From Platynereis dumerilii (Eukaryota; Annelida; Polychaeta; Phyllodocida; Nereididae), in contig JAPTHN010000150.1 in the NCBI GenBank assembly GCA_026936325.1, positions 558,001-622,000 of the forward strand: a stretch of DNA of 64,000 bases. The letters run 5' to 3'. Made by a program: the position numbers and the translations under genes. The notes below the pieces were generated by a model. It had not been told where the DNA came from. It ran no database searches and worked only from the letters and a program-made list of their open reading frames with translations. Below are positions 24,784 through 37,952 of the stretch, piece after piece (within the stretch, counting starts at the first letter, position 1; each line of letters begins with the position of its first letter).

Positions 24784-27700
24784 CTAAGAGATCATTTGCA
24801 ATTTTTCTTCGGGGTTATTTGTGATTTCAAATTTCCCTGAATTGTCTTTGGCTAAACTGTCTTGATCGGACTCGGAGGAATTTGTTGTACTCGACTGGGT
24901 TAATAGGTACGCTTTTTCTCTCTTCCTCCACGCTGGCTCTGGCTTAAATAGCAGTTCGTAAGTTTCTCGACAACCAAGCTGCAAGCAAAAATATAAGGTA
25001 TGAGATATTTTTGAATATCAATAGTAAAGCTAAGCCTTCAGAATTTGAATTAATATCATAAATTGCATGAGACTGGTAAGGCCGGCCTTATTTCATTTTT
25101 AAGTTCTCGGGTTGAGCAACCCAAATTATTTTCTGCATGAGGATGGATGGATGGATGTTTTGGCTTTACGTCCTGTATTTATGCACTTGGTAGGATAATT
25201 AGGACAGAGGGAGGATACGGCAATGAGGTGAAGGATGATTGAAACAGCCATCCAACATTGGCTCAGGTGACCTGGCAAAAGCTGGATTCGAACCCTGGAC
25301 CCAGCGATTGGCAGTCCAGCACGCTACCACTAGACCAACCCTCCCCCCCTTTCTGCATGAGGAAAGCAGCGGAACTTATATCATAGGCCTATATAGATGG
25401 ACTACACTTTTGATTGTGCTGATATTGGATTATCATCTACATACAAAATCATAAAAATAGCACTTACGAATTTTCCTTTTGTTTTGTGGACGTAAACACC
25501 GATTCCGAAGATGACGACACAACTGCAAGGAGTTAGAGTAACAACGATGCCGAGGACTTGTGCCCAGGGAGGGTATTCGTAGTCCCCATAGTGAACTGGC
25601 TTAAATATGACAGCATTGAAGATGATGATGAACTGCAAAGGTAAGGAGAATCATTAGAATGAAATATTATATGTAATGGCTAGAGGGTTAACAAGGACTG
25701 TTTAGAGTGCATAGCTCCACAAAACAGTGTTGAAGTTGGCTCTTCCACTTCCTTTGAAAACACAACACTTATTTATCAGAGAAATGTTTCTCTGTGAAGT
25801 GCGACCAAAATGTAAACTTTGCATTAGATGTGCAATAGAAAAAAATATTTGGGCTCAAGTAATATCCAACATTGAGTGACCTCCCCAAACTAACTGTGAA
25901 TAAGGCAAGCCTGTGGCTTATTCAGTTGAGGCAGGCAACTCTCTGTTGGATCTACTATTTGGGTCAAAAATATTAAATTCACAATATGTTCTGGACAAAA
26001 GGGCATGAAAAATTGATTTTTAAGACTGCTCCGTGAGAAAATTAAAAAAAAAACAAATGAAGCAATAAGGCAGATAAATATTATTTTTTAGTGATAAAAA
26101 TTCCTACTAAAACCAGAATCTTCTGTTTTGTGGTTATATTCTTCAGGCTTGCTTGAATTTGAAATTTACTGCTCAGACACTGTCTGAAATAATGTTAACA
26201 ACCGGACAGCCTTGACCATAGGTGTGGTTGACATGTCTTCGCCCTTTTGACCCAGATCCATCAATTTCGACTGACACATCCATCAACCCTTCACCCCAAA
26301 AATCATTGATGAATATTTTACTGCCATGCTATGTTAGTTCTGAGGTATTTTCTATTTTGAATGTTACATAAACACCTGTATCAAGGGTCAAATAGAATCC
26401 ATCTGTCAGAAAAGATGTGGTCCAATAATTGGAACATGCAATGCTGGACATTACCTTTTCATGGTGGTTGCACATATTCAGCTAGTGGACAATGGTGAGC
26501 ACAACATGTACCTGTTGCCAAGCTTTCAGTTTCATGATATTATGGTCTGCATGAGTAGTGTTTTCAATTTTAACAAGAAATGGCTGAAATGCAACAGGTC
26601 CATTAAAGATTGCAGACCATTTTATGAGACTCAAAAGACTTCTTGATAACCACAAAAGAGACAGGAAGCCAAAAACGGTGGTTTATTTGGTTAAATTTAG
26701 GTACATCTTGGGTTTATCGGTGAGCATTTCCTGCTCTTTTGTTGGTGTCAAAATTTACAAATCAGCGATTTTGGTTTTGGCATGTCTTACAAACGTTCAG
26801 AAAAATTTTTGAAAATAAAAGGTGAGCTTGTCGTCCCGAGCCATTCTTTCAACAATTTATTGTATAGTATTGTTGATGGACTATTTCTTTAAACATGAAG
26901 GCAATTATACTTACCAAAATGACAGCAGGAGTGATGAAGCAACATGTGGCTTTCCAGTAGAGACTTGGCTTAACTCCAGTCATGGCTCTTACGTCCCTTT
27001 CAAAGTTGGAATATCCTGCGAATCAAACACAAAAAACGATGTTATTGAAAGAGTTGGAAAGGCGAATCATGAATAAAAAGACTCAAGGGCCTAAATTTCA
27101 CAGGTATAATATACTGTAGAATACCTTACCATAAATGTAGGCGATGATAGCGCATTCCATGAAGCTGGCAACCAAAGGAGGGAAGGTTCCAACGTACCAA
27201 TCGAAGAGTGTCAAGATGTATATTCCTCCCTGGAAAGAAGTATTTATTATCATTAACCCCATATTAAATTAAAAAAATCCTTGTAACATAATATGTAGAT
27301 TTGTATGTATTATAGGCAATTTGTTCCTTTAGATATTCTGGTAAACGACAACATTAACTTACATGAGTAGCCTGTGGTAATGCAATAAAGAAGTAAACCA
27401 CACAGAAACTGGCAGTGACCCAGACACGGTAACGGAGAAGGGAGGGAAACTCGTCCAGGAGCATTACGATGACCACTTCAAACGTACAAAACTGGAAAGA
27501 TGTAAATTTAATAAGATAATGATACAGAATGTTCATATATTACTTTTTTTTACAGACAAAATTAATGAAGCAAATTTCCAATGTGGTAAATGGCCCCTAA
27601 ATTTCCTTAGTCACAACTTATTCAGGAATATTGGTTGGCCAAAGTAACCAAGTCATGATTATTTTTAAAATAGGTTATAGTTTGTTGTTAAGTGAGTGAG

Positions 27701-30700
27701 TGAGTTTGTGTTTTACGCCCCATCAGCACCGTTGTGGTTTATTTACAGGCAAGTTTGTTGTTAAGAGTTGAAAACAATTACGCACTGTGATATACAACCG
27801 AACACAAGTTTGCGGCTTGAAAACGCCGCCAATACCAATGTCAGATGCATCAGTGCATAGATTAACTTTGCTTCAATGCTGTAGAATGTTATATACATAT
27901 GTGACCTGCTCCACCAAAATGGGTTCAAAGTCGGCCTCCTATCATATTTAGTTATGAAAATGACTTTATTCTACTGGAATTGAGCTTTAAAATGATGTTT
28001 AGTATGTTTCGATATCTCCATCCAATCCAAAGATATGGCACCTCAAACATTGATGATAAGAAACGTCAAACTCTCAGAAAATGGAATTTGAAATTCCCGC
28101 CATTGCAATGAAAGAACTAAGAAAATCAAGAAGGATGCCCAATTTAGATAATTTAAAATCAGTTTTTGCTTAAGATGGTCTTAAATAATTAAAGCAAATT
28201 ACTTTTGCTAAAATATGGTACCAACAGCTAGAAATCATCAAAATGTGACCTTTTGACACATTTTGCTAATTTCTGAGAAATATAGAATGCCTACTTTGAA
28301 CCTAATTTGGTGGAGCAGGTCACATATTATATAGCTTACCATGCTGTCAATAGCCACTGTCAACACCATAACAAAGAAGAGTACGGACCACAGAGGGGCA
28401 ATGGGCATCTGGGCAAGGGCTTCTGGGTAGGCAACAAAGACTAAACCAGGTCCTGTGAAAGAAAAAGACAAAATGAGATCATTTTATAAATAGTCCAGCT
28501 CATTTTCTGGATGATTAGTGCACTTTTACCCTTTTTGAAAATTGCATAACCGTGCATTAACCAGCCGGAGTTACGTTACAATATCATTTGAATGGGTTAC
28601 TTCAAACCAAGTGATTTAAATTCATGTTCTTTGGATCCGGACCGAAATCAGAAAATGGCTGACTTCGTACAAAGTTTAGGGATTTTCAGCCTACTTACAC
28701 TATAACTGTAATGTATTGAATCTGGCTTTTGATGGTGTTGTAATTGTTCTAATGCGAAATAAATATAAAATAAATCAATAAAACATCAATTTGATGTTAC
28801 TATTATGGTGATGTCCAATTTCTTCATACCTGCTTTGACAACGGTACTGATGTCCTGCTGCATAGTGTGGGCCATGAAACCAACAACGCTAAAAATCACC
28901 AAACCAGCGAAGACGCTGCTCCCGGTGCAGGCAAATGAAGTGATGATTGCATCCCTGGAAAATAATGAATTGTCATCATCATCCCAGGTAAATATTGCTC
29001 TTCGAGATAATTTAAGGGGTTACTTTAATTTAACGGGGTAGAGAGATAATTTGTTTCATATGTCTAATGATGGTAATAATTTTTTTATCGTTGTATCCTT
29101 TGTTGTTTGGAGAGAATTTTATATTTCGAAACAATTTGTGCTTGTTTCATTATTCGAAATACCTACAACATATTTCTAAATACGTACAACAATAAAGACA
29201 TTAGTCGCATTACAATTTTATCTGAAGTATTCACCAGCTTGTAGTTAAATCCTTTTTTTACGAGAATTAGTCTTGATGTTACCAATAAAATAGTGTTTGT
29301 CTCTATAATTGAATTATATGTGACCCCTGACTATTGACATGAATTTGTTTAATGTTATCTTCACCTGATGTAGTTGTGTTTGAACTTGTGGTAACTTGCA
29401 TAAGTGATGATCATTCCCCAGCATGGTCCCAGTGAGTAGAAGATCTGAGACGCAGCTTCTCCCCAAACCTAAATGAAAACAATGATTGGTCACTATGGTT
29501 AGAGCTTTGGGGTCTTGACAGGAGTAGAGATGTAACCCATTATACCGAGTTAATCACTATTAACGAGGAAGTAATTAAAGTAGTAATAATGATTGGAGGA
29601 TTTTTGCTTGCTTCACAAGAATTGTAGGTGCAGGAAATTGTAAAAATATTTCTGGGTTAGAGAAGTACTGGTACCATGCCCTTTCAAATCTAGGTGCTCA
29701 CATCTGGAAATATCTCTCACATCTTTATATTTTTTTGCAATTAGTGACACACTTCCAAGAAAAAAGCAATTTCCTACCATACGAGAAATCGCACTTGTGC
29801 CCCCAAAGATTACCCAACAAAGTGTGTGGTTTGATTAAGAACACTGGAATTTTGTATCCAATATAAATATATAATCCCTATTGATTAATGCTTACCCTAG
29901 GATTCTTGAGCCTCTCAAAATCAGGACAGAGGTAGAAGTATAGACCCTGAGCGGCTCCTGGAAGAGTGACTCCTCGGATGAACAGGATAAGTAGAGCGAC
30001 ATACGGAAGAGTTGCTGTAACGTAAACGACCTGAAAAGGCAAAGAAAGACATTAGTTTGAAAATATTCACATCATATTTTCATCCAACACAACAAATTGG
30101 AACACACAAGGTTAAAAATCAAACTCTTTATTGAGGATTTAAGCTCTTTTGTGACAGTTTTATAATGTAGTGCAAAACCGAAAATGGCTTAAACCGAAGG
30201 TCAATTCTGGCTGTTAAACTTTGTATTGATTACTTTAATTGAATTGTATGCACAAGATAGACACGCTTGTTCCAGTCTCGGTCAAATCATGATTAATCAT
30301 CATAGCCTCTTGTCAATGTCGTAACTATCAAGACATGCCTACTCCAGGTTTCAAGTTTGGAACAATTGCCAAAGAGCTCACTCAGCTAAGTGAACTCACT
30401 AGTGAAGTACTTCTGCTCTTTCTTGTCTTAATGAAACCCAGTAAGGCAAGATATAATTGGTTTTTAGCTTCTTTTTATCTTCTCGAAGTACTCTTACTTC
30501 AGTCAGTCGGTAAGTAGAAAAGGTCAATTGAATAAAAATTGTGGGAAAGCAAATTTTTTTTGTCCGCGGATAATCTTTTGTGTCGATCCAAGATGCTAAA
30601 AATGATTTATGTCAGCCCTAAGAGGTGACTTCTGAGGCTCTTACCTTCCCAGTTGACTTGATGCCCTTGATGAGAACCAGAAAGATGATGATCCAGGCCA

Positions 30701-33700
30701 ACAGTAGAGCCAGAGAGAGATGCAGATCCAGGCCAACCAGGTCTTCAATACCAGAGCTCTGTTTCAGGATCTTACGTCTGTTGAATAGAGCAATTGAATG
30801 TGAAACGAGGGTATTTGATTGGTTTTACAACATTTGCAAGTTGGTTCAATACATATCTCGTCTACATATCAATTACCAAAGAAAACATTACATATATATA
30901 CATATAAGCGTACATCCGGTTTGTATCAAAAGGTTAGTCAGGGTTCAACGATGCTGCCCAATCTTAACTGAATATTTTGTTCATCCTTCTGTTCAGTGTA
31001 AAATCAAACCACATAAATAGTAGTTATTCACTGTGGTTTTAGTACTTCAATAAATGGACCAAATGACAATTTGTGATGGTTTAGTTAATGATTATTAATA
31101 ATTATATAAAATTTCATTTAGTGAAATTACATTTAAGAGACATTTTCAAATAAGGGTCATCTTGTGACAAAGATACCAAAGGATGAAATGTGGATTTAAT
31201 TTAGCAACATATTGATCAGTATTAATTTCAGGAAGTCAGGAGGAGCAAAATTATTTTCTATATGCAGTTTACCAAAATGTAAGTTAAGGATACCCTGACT
31301 TATTTTTTTAAATTACAAAAGTGATACATAAAGAATTTTTGTTTCTTTCTCTTGGATAAAATCCACATGACACACCTCTTGGCATGAGTGTATCGCATAT
31401 CAGTGCATGAGAAGTCACGAATAAAGCATGAACACAGCGTAAATGTTAACCGTAAACACTCTTTCATAAACTATTTAAATGCTTCCACTTTACAGCAACA
31501 TTCTCAGACAGACAAAAAATCACCAGAGATAAAAAAGTACTAAAAAATATTTTTCATTCTATTCATTTGATGGAAAGTATTGTACATCAGTGCTCTTTGA
31601 AAAACTAAACAAATTTTTATCGCAAAAATGTAAAAAGTATATAAATATGAACTTTTTGATATATTAATGTGAAAGAAATTCCGGAAAACTATTCATGCTG
31701 TATTTGTGGGGTAAAGGAAAGTATGAATGTGCCTCAAGATGACCTCTGATTCAGAACGAGTGACTTCTTTTACAAAATATTCAGTTTATCATGAAGTTTC
31801 CAACTATTCCTGAACTGTTACTGTTTTACATATCATGATGCAGTAATGATATCTCAAATCATTTACTACAAATGTCAAGCTTTGTACTCGATTAATTTGT
31901 TCCACTTTGAAAAGTGATGTGGATAGGACTTTCTTGAACCATTCTGGCCTAGACTAGCCAAACTCTACTGGTTATGGGCATGTTTGCATTGCTTGACTGG
32001 TCCAGATTTGGAAGAATTTGTGCTGTTGAAAACTTACCAAATTAGAGGACCAGTCGAACTGTACAGTAACTTGCTTCGAGTGTCCTCAGATCACCACAAA
32101 AATTGTCAAAAAGTGAAACACCTTCCTTCAAGTAAAATTGGATAGAAAGATGTGTTTTACTCCTCTGCAGCACCTTATTGGGCTATAAATTGGATAGAAA
32201 GAAGAAGACCTATGTGATTCTAACACCATCTTTGATCGAATGGTCCTTTCCACATCACTATTTTTGAATTAGGTTTGACAGAGACCACATTTAGAAACCC
32301 AACAAGCAGGGTCTTTTCTAGAGAATGAATCAGAACCTCAACTCATCATTTGACATTTAGACAGATCAGTCTCTTTGTAAACAGATTAAATGAAGTGTCA
32401 ATCTCATTCCATGACCAAAGGAGTCATCGTAGCATTTTGGATCATATTTTTTGTCAAATATTCAGATGACCGTCACATAGATTGATGGCATACCTTTCAA
32501 AGAAATTAAACAAAATGTTAAAGAAATGATTTTCAGATCATCCAATTACACAGACCAAAACATTGCAGGGTTTCTAATTAATGGCATTTTGATGTACTAT
32601 GTCATCAGCTGAAGGCTAAATAGTCGAGTACATGCTATCTTGTAAAGTCAATTTTCATATTTTCTTAAGAATCTAGATAATAATACTCCACAGAAACTCC
32701 ATAGCATGGGACAGCATCTTAAACCCTCAGGTCATTCATATTTAGTGGCAATGATTTCATTTTTACCCATGACATTATCAGGGCCCAGGGAAGACTGCGT
32801 CGTAGGGGGACACAACGCTGAACCTGAAATATTTTGTTCATTTTCTGTTAGTAAAAGAAGTGCCATTCATGGAAAACTCAAATCAATCTCGTACAAAGTC
32901 AGACCAGAGTATCAGTTTCAAGACAGACTCACAAACATTCGCACAACATCTTCACAAATACAAAACTACCACACCATGACATTTACAGACAATAATTATT
33001 AAATTTTTCAATACAAACTCCTTGACTTCACACCTAATATTTACACCTAAGCTGATCGGTGTGCACAGCAATTATTATAACCAATGATGTGAATTTTATC
33101 CACACCTAATGCTATGATAGAAATAAATATTAAATTTCAAGAGTGGCCTTTAGCCAGCAGCTATTTAGACCTTCTTTGGGTCTCTTATTAGACACTGTTC
33201 TAATGGTTTGATTTTGTGTGTAGACTTCAATTCATTTTTCTGTGGTTAATAAATAAATGACCCCAAATCTTGATCTGAATATGAGTATAGAAGGTGATTT
33301 TTGTAAGGTGAAATTGGTATTAAATACCCTTTGGGGCAAGTTTGGGGAAGTGAATAAGTTAATCCATGAAATATCATTTAAAATTACTTTTTTTTTTTGC
33401 TGATACTGTTGGCACTAGAAGCCCACAGATTGTAGACAAATCATTTCCAAACAAGAAAATATGGTCATAGCACAATCCACAGATACCTAGCTTGAAATTT
33501 ATTCATATAATTGTGTAGAATGAGTACTATTGAAAATATGCAAAACCAAATCATTCCAACTCCAGATATATATTTACTGAGTGAACTGTTTCAAGATTCT
33601 TATTATAAGGAAAGGTACAAAGAAATGAATATACATATTTCTACATAGAATGATGCTGCATGATTATCCAAAGCAGTACAGGGAACACAGTCATGTGATA

Positions 33701-36700
33701 CATTCTAAATATCAGATGCTTATAGCTAAAGTCCAATATATGGGAAGCTTGGTGAGACATTCTTGAAGTTTTGATGCAAGTAGATGTTCAAAGGTACTTA
33801 TGATAGATAAGGCAACATTGTATTAAAGAAGACATGCAAATTATGATTACATAACACTACATTGGTGTAGGCTAAATATTGGAATGATGAGATGGGATGA
33901 GATAGTCTAATATGACAAAAAAATTAAGCCATTTTGTACGACTGCTAAAAGTGTTCATTTTAGATACTTACGAAACAGAGTGTCTGTTCCAGAGGCTTTG
34001 TCGCACTTCAGAGCAATTGGGAAAAAGTCAGGGTAATTAATTGATGTTTCAAAAAAATGTTATTCTGCACATCATAGCGACATAGACACAATCTGAAGAA
34101 TGAGGTTATCAAATTTTAGGAGTCTCAGACAGTTTCAATCCATCAATAATTATTCCATAATATTTTATATCATCTCTTGTTCATTACGGTAATTTTCTAG
34201 TTCCCCTGGTTTGGTTGATGACTACTATTGCAGGAGGTGTATTGACACACAGAAAATGGTCACATAATATATAACTATATGTATTTCTTCCTCTTAATGA
34301 AATAATCAAGGTGTGAATGTCAAGCACCCTTTATTGGAAAGCAAAGGCATAAACTTGAGTGAGCAAAGCCGTACATCACAAAGGATTTCCTTGGCAGCCA
34401 ATCAGAACCCAAGAATTTGGAATATCCCTAACCTATTCTCAGGTAAGGGGATATTCTCATTTTTTTAGTTCTGGTTGGCTGTCAAGGGAGTTCCCTTGTG
34501 ATGTATGTCTTTGCCAACTCAAGTTTTGTCCTGGGTAGTGAATAATTTCAGTGTGTGGTGCATTGTAGTGGGTGAAATTGTCTGCAGGTAGGCCTACATC
34601 TGAGAGACTATCCATTTAATGAACTTTGTTGAATGCCCTCAAAGACTGCCAATTATGCATTTTCAATTAAATTTTTATAGGCTACTCACTAGGGGGCACT
34701 TTACTCTACCACCTTGATTATTTCATTAAGAGTAAGAAAGGTATATACGTGACCATAGGCTTGTGATGGTAAATTCATTTCCATCCATATGTCATATCTT
34801 GACATTTAAAATTTTTGATTTTGATAAAAGTGCCAAAGACTTGGTCAAAGAACTTGTCTCAGTTTTTCCATCATTAAATTTACTACTGTATCTAGCACCA
34901 CTTTCTTTTTTTTTCTCCTCAGAGGTTTCCTCATACAGTGTAATATAAAGAAGACAACCATGAAGACCAACAAAAACATTCTTGTGGTAATATTATTTAG
35001 TAAAACTTATATTTCCATTGTAATGCCAATTCATCAAACACTTCATACTAAAAAGGGGGGAGGCATTACACATTGTGCAAAATAGTTCAAAACGGTTTCA
35101 CAGACTCAGTCTCATTGAGATCCCAGAAAGCAAAGAACAACACTTTATATACACACACAGGTAATCAACAATTTCACAATCAACTGTCGTCTGTTCTTTT
35201 CCTGTCACGAACTATGTTGCAAAATGCGACCTTTTTGTTGAAGTTTCAACTTTGACAGACATAACAGTTATAATTCATAATGTTAGGAAATATTACCATA
35301 GAACAGGTTTAAGTTGGCAGCCCAGGGGAAAGTTAGCTGCCTAATTTCCATCTTAAATGGTTAAAATGCCAACTTTCCCCATTGACGAACATAGCTAAAT
35401 ACCCCAAAAAACCTGTGTTAGAGGGGTAAAATGGATCAACTTTACCCCGGCATACCAACTCAACTCTGATCTACAGTAAGTATTACTTCAAAATATATTG
35501 AATTTACTGAAATATCAGCCTTATCAATTGGTAAAAATATTTTATATCATTTGTAAATCTCTTTCGTTGATTGGCATGAAAACGGAAAAACTTAGGTCGA
35601 TTTTTTGTCGGTTTTCTTTTCTTTAACATTACATAGAGATAAGATATATAAATATTTACAAATATCAACAACATCCAAAAGATAAGGGCGTTAGGATTTA
35701 CCACAAGAATGTTTCAGAACAACATCAACAAAAACAAACAAAGTGCAAAGAAAAGATGGAACACTTACTCCCAAAATTCTTCCGCAGGTGTCACCCGAAT
35801 GAGTGACTTGTTAGAGGTTAAACTGATTGAGAGGTTAGCCTCTAAACCAACCGTGTCGTTGTATCCTGTCAGGACGGTAGCGTTCATCGTCTCATTTGAA
35901 TTTTCTGCAAAGATGTAAAAAAATTAAAATTTATAAATTTTTGTTTACTGCATGAAACTATGTGGAATTGTCCACCGGAGCATAGAACTGCATGATCGAT
36001 AACATTTGGCCATTCATAGTAATCCATTGTAAACGGAAAGTTTTTGATGAAACATTCCCAAAGATGCATATCGTCCATAATGCATTATATAAATTTTAAC
36101 CCTACAAATAATCCAGAAGAATAATGTCCTTTATCAGAGTAAATGCCCATAATTATTTAATGCTTGTGTTGTAAATCAGAGAAAATCAGTTGTGTCAATA
36201 GGTCCAAAAAGCTAAAAGTCAATTGCGTCTAGCTTAATGCTTACAATGGAATATCTTGTCAATTGCGTCTAGCTTAATGCTTACAATGGAATGTCTTAAC
36301 TTACGATTAAATAAGCTCGCTTCCATACAGGCCTCTGTGTTCCATTCATTCCCACATGTCGCCCAGGGAACTTGGCTTTTCATCGAATGAAAGAGGTACA
36401 ACAAGGCATAGGCAATCAGCTGGTTGTAGTAGACGGAGCACAGGGCTGAGCACAAGATGCTGCAATATCCCACTCCTGTGAAAAAATAGCAATTAGTAGT
36501 TTGTTTTCTTCTATACAAATGATTCAGGTTCAAGTTCAAGTTGTTTTATTGCTTAAAAAAATGTTACATCAATATAAGAGCGACTACATCCAGATACTAG
36601 TATGTATATAAGGATGATTAAGAATTACATTACATAAAACATTGATTAAATTAAATTTCATTATGTAGGGGAGCCATTACTTAGATTCAGTTAGTACCCG

Positions 36701-37806
36701 AGTTTAATGCGAACTATGAAGATAGTTGGGAGCCATTGGTACGTACAGACTCACTCCTAAAAGAGGATATGTTAATATACAAGACAAGAGAGAAGTTGTT
36801 ATGTATGCTCTTCATTATGACACACTAAGCATAATTAGTCCAAGGCAACTAAAACACATACGAAGCGAAGAAATTGGGACATCTAGATGTATAAGTACTT
36901 TTGCATCACTAATTCGTGGGAAAACGCTTCATTTTGTAGCCGGAACTCAGACAATTTTGAGTTGGTCATCAGAAGAAACAGAACGGTTTTTGTAAGTCCA
37001 CTCAAAATTGTCAAAAATATTACTTAGCCAAATTTTGTTTCAGGCTGTCCTATTTAAAATGCCTTTGCATAAATTATTTACCCTTGAAGATAGGTGCCAA
37101 CGTCCAGCATTTTGCAGGGCCAAGACCAGAGTATTGTCCGAGTCCAAGTTCAATGAAGTACAGCGGAAGACCGGCCAGAATTAGCATGAGGAAGTAGGGG
37201 ATCAAAAAGGCACCTGGAATCAAATGTAAATTTTGTTTTGGCAAATATATATTTCAGGTAACAGTAATGTCTACATCTACTAAAATATTACAGGAACATC
37301 TTCATCTACTAAAATATTACAAGAATGTCTACATCTGCTAAAGTATTATGGGAATGTCTTTATCTACTAAAATATGTCTATATCTGCTAAATCTGCTAAA
37401 AAATTACAGAAATGTCTAAATTTACTAAAATATTACAGAAATGTCTAAATGTACTTAAATATTACAGGAATGTCTACTTAAATATTAATTATTGGACAAA
37501 ACACATACCTCCTCCGTTCCTGTAGCAGAGATAGGGAAATCTCCAAATGTTTCCAAGACCGACACAATATCCGATGTAGGACAGGAGCGCCTCAAATCTG
37601 CCCGACCAGGTCTCTCGCTCAATTTCAGAGACTGAGCTTGTGTCTGAACATTCTTGGTTTTCGTCTGCTAGCTTGCTGACTTGTAAGGCAAGTTCTTCAT
37701 CCCTGGTGAGGAACGGCACATCCTTCATGTCTGTCACTGCTGTGTAACTGTCCGGTTTGTCGCCCTGCGGACCTTTCTGTATCATGCCATTCGCACCGAT
37801 CGTCAT
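24784..37806 (-). CDS. Gene A: SLC6-family Na+/Cl--dependent transporter, complete
   Basis: A plasma-membrane symporter of the SLC6 (neurotransmitter/amino-acid) family with a LeuT fold. The 14 coding exons are 37806-37509, 37213-37082, 36475-36305, 35904-35769, 30777-30645, 30030-29896, 29468-29365, 28954-28830, 28452-28340, 27491-27363, 27229-27130, 27015-26915, 25632-25468 and 24978-24784. All have GT/AG borders and join in frame to 678 residues, a normal length. TM1 (about 75-97) has [15 protein letters not shown]2 has FLIPYF with the chloride-site Tyr106. The large loop has Cys184/Cys193 and five N-glycosylation sequons (204, 208, 216, 224, 232). TM6 has Gln343 and Ser347, the following loop [13 protein letters not shown], and TM8 Asp447/Ser448. 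The usual TM7 Asn is Cys379. The C-terminal tail is hydrophilic. The start fits the first exon after an acceptor at 37829. General resemblance is to glycine and GABA-type members, but the substrate is unknown. Confidence 0.95.
25143..25349 (-). mobile_element. SINE family A, full length, in last intron of gene A
   Basis: An exact 13-bp direct repeat TTTCTGCATGAGG flanks it at 25130-25142 and 25350-25362. The head (minus strand, right end) has A box TGGTCTAGTGGTA and B box GGTTCGAATCC. The tail is a (CATC)n run on the minus strand. The intact duplication suggests a fairly young insertion. Confidence 0.92.
27690..27750 (+). mobile_element. SINE-like fragment (family C)
   Basis: gtgagtgagtgagtttgtg followed by ttttacgccccatcagcacc. 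The same start is found at 51190-51245, and a weaker version at 63356-63400. Only about 50 bp is recognisable and the class is unclear. Confidence 0.4.
27900..28324. mobile_element. MITE family K, 425 bp, in gene A intron 9
   Basis: The ends are TGTGACCTGCTCCACCAAA and its near-exact reverse complement, extending about 35 bp (through gttcaaagt). TA lies on both sides. It sits between coding exons 9 and 10. Its right end is only 15 bp from the splice donor of exon 9. The interior is non-coding. Confidence 0.88.
30778..34283. other. Gene A intron 4, unannotated part
   Basis: This is the largest intron of gene A, about 5 kb with the MITE that follows. Exon 4 and exon 5 join directly in phase, so no extra exon is needed here. 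No repeat with clear ends was recognised in this part. Confidence 0.5.
34284..34739. mobile_element. MITE with 30-bp inverted ends in gene A intron 4
   Basis: Ends beginning TTTCTT share CTCTTAATGAAATAATCAAG in inverted orientation (34291-34310 against 34713-34732). Further in, a second inverted pair (cacaaaggatttccttggc against gtcaagggagttcccttgtg) continues the foldback. A CTCF-like CACTAGGGGGCACT lies at 34687-34700. The target duplication is unclear. Confidence 0.7.
36218..36297. repeat. 40-bp tandem duplication beside exon 3 donor
   Basis: Two nearly identical 40-bp units start gtcaattgcgtctagcttaa at 36218 and 36258. They end 6 bp before the intron side of the exon 3 donor (36303-36304), within intron 3. 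Confidence 0.9.
36527..36700 (-). mobile_element. Possible LINE or SINE 3' end
   Basis: Read on the minus strand, AATAAAACAACTTGAACTTG looks like a poly(A) signal followed by a short (CTTGAA) tail, a style used by several LINE clades. The upstream body is not recognisable. Confidence 0.3.
37266..37490. repeat. About 30-bp minisatellite in gene A intron 1
   Basis: About seven degenerate units of the type aatgtctacatctactaaaa-tattacagg. It begins roughly 20 bp inside intron 1, immediately after exon 1. Confidence 0.85.
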
Positions 37807-37829
37807 CTTGGTAGTTGACTACACTCAAC
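37807..37829 (-). other. Gene A 5' UTR end with splice acceptor
   Basis: On the minus strand tggtctttcag precedes 23 nt of leader that ends aactaccaag just before the start ATG. This suggests a non-coding upstream exon whose position I cannot fix. Confidence 0.5.
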
Positions 37830-37952
37830 CTGAAAGACCAAAGGCAACGATTGGCTGATATTTTATTGGCAATACAGAATGCGATGAGTGCCACCAGTAA
37901 GTAAGTGAAATGGGTGATGCTTTGCCCCAGGGTCACTGCCAAACTTCCTCAA

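Noticed and set aside
33972-34006. Possible small exon in gene A intron 4 (donor gtaagt)
   Set aside because: Gene A exons 4 and 5 already join in phase and give the expected SLC6 sequence EFWERKIL; the extra piece would disrupt it.
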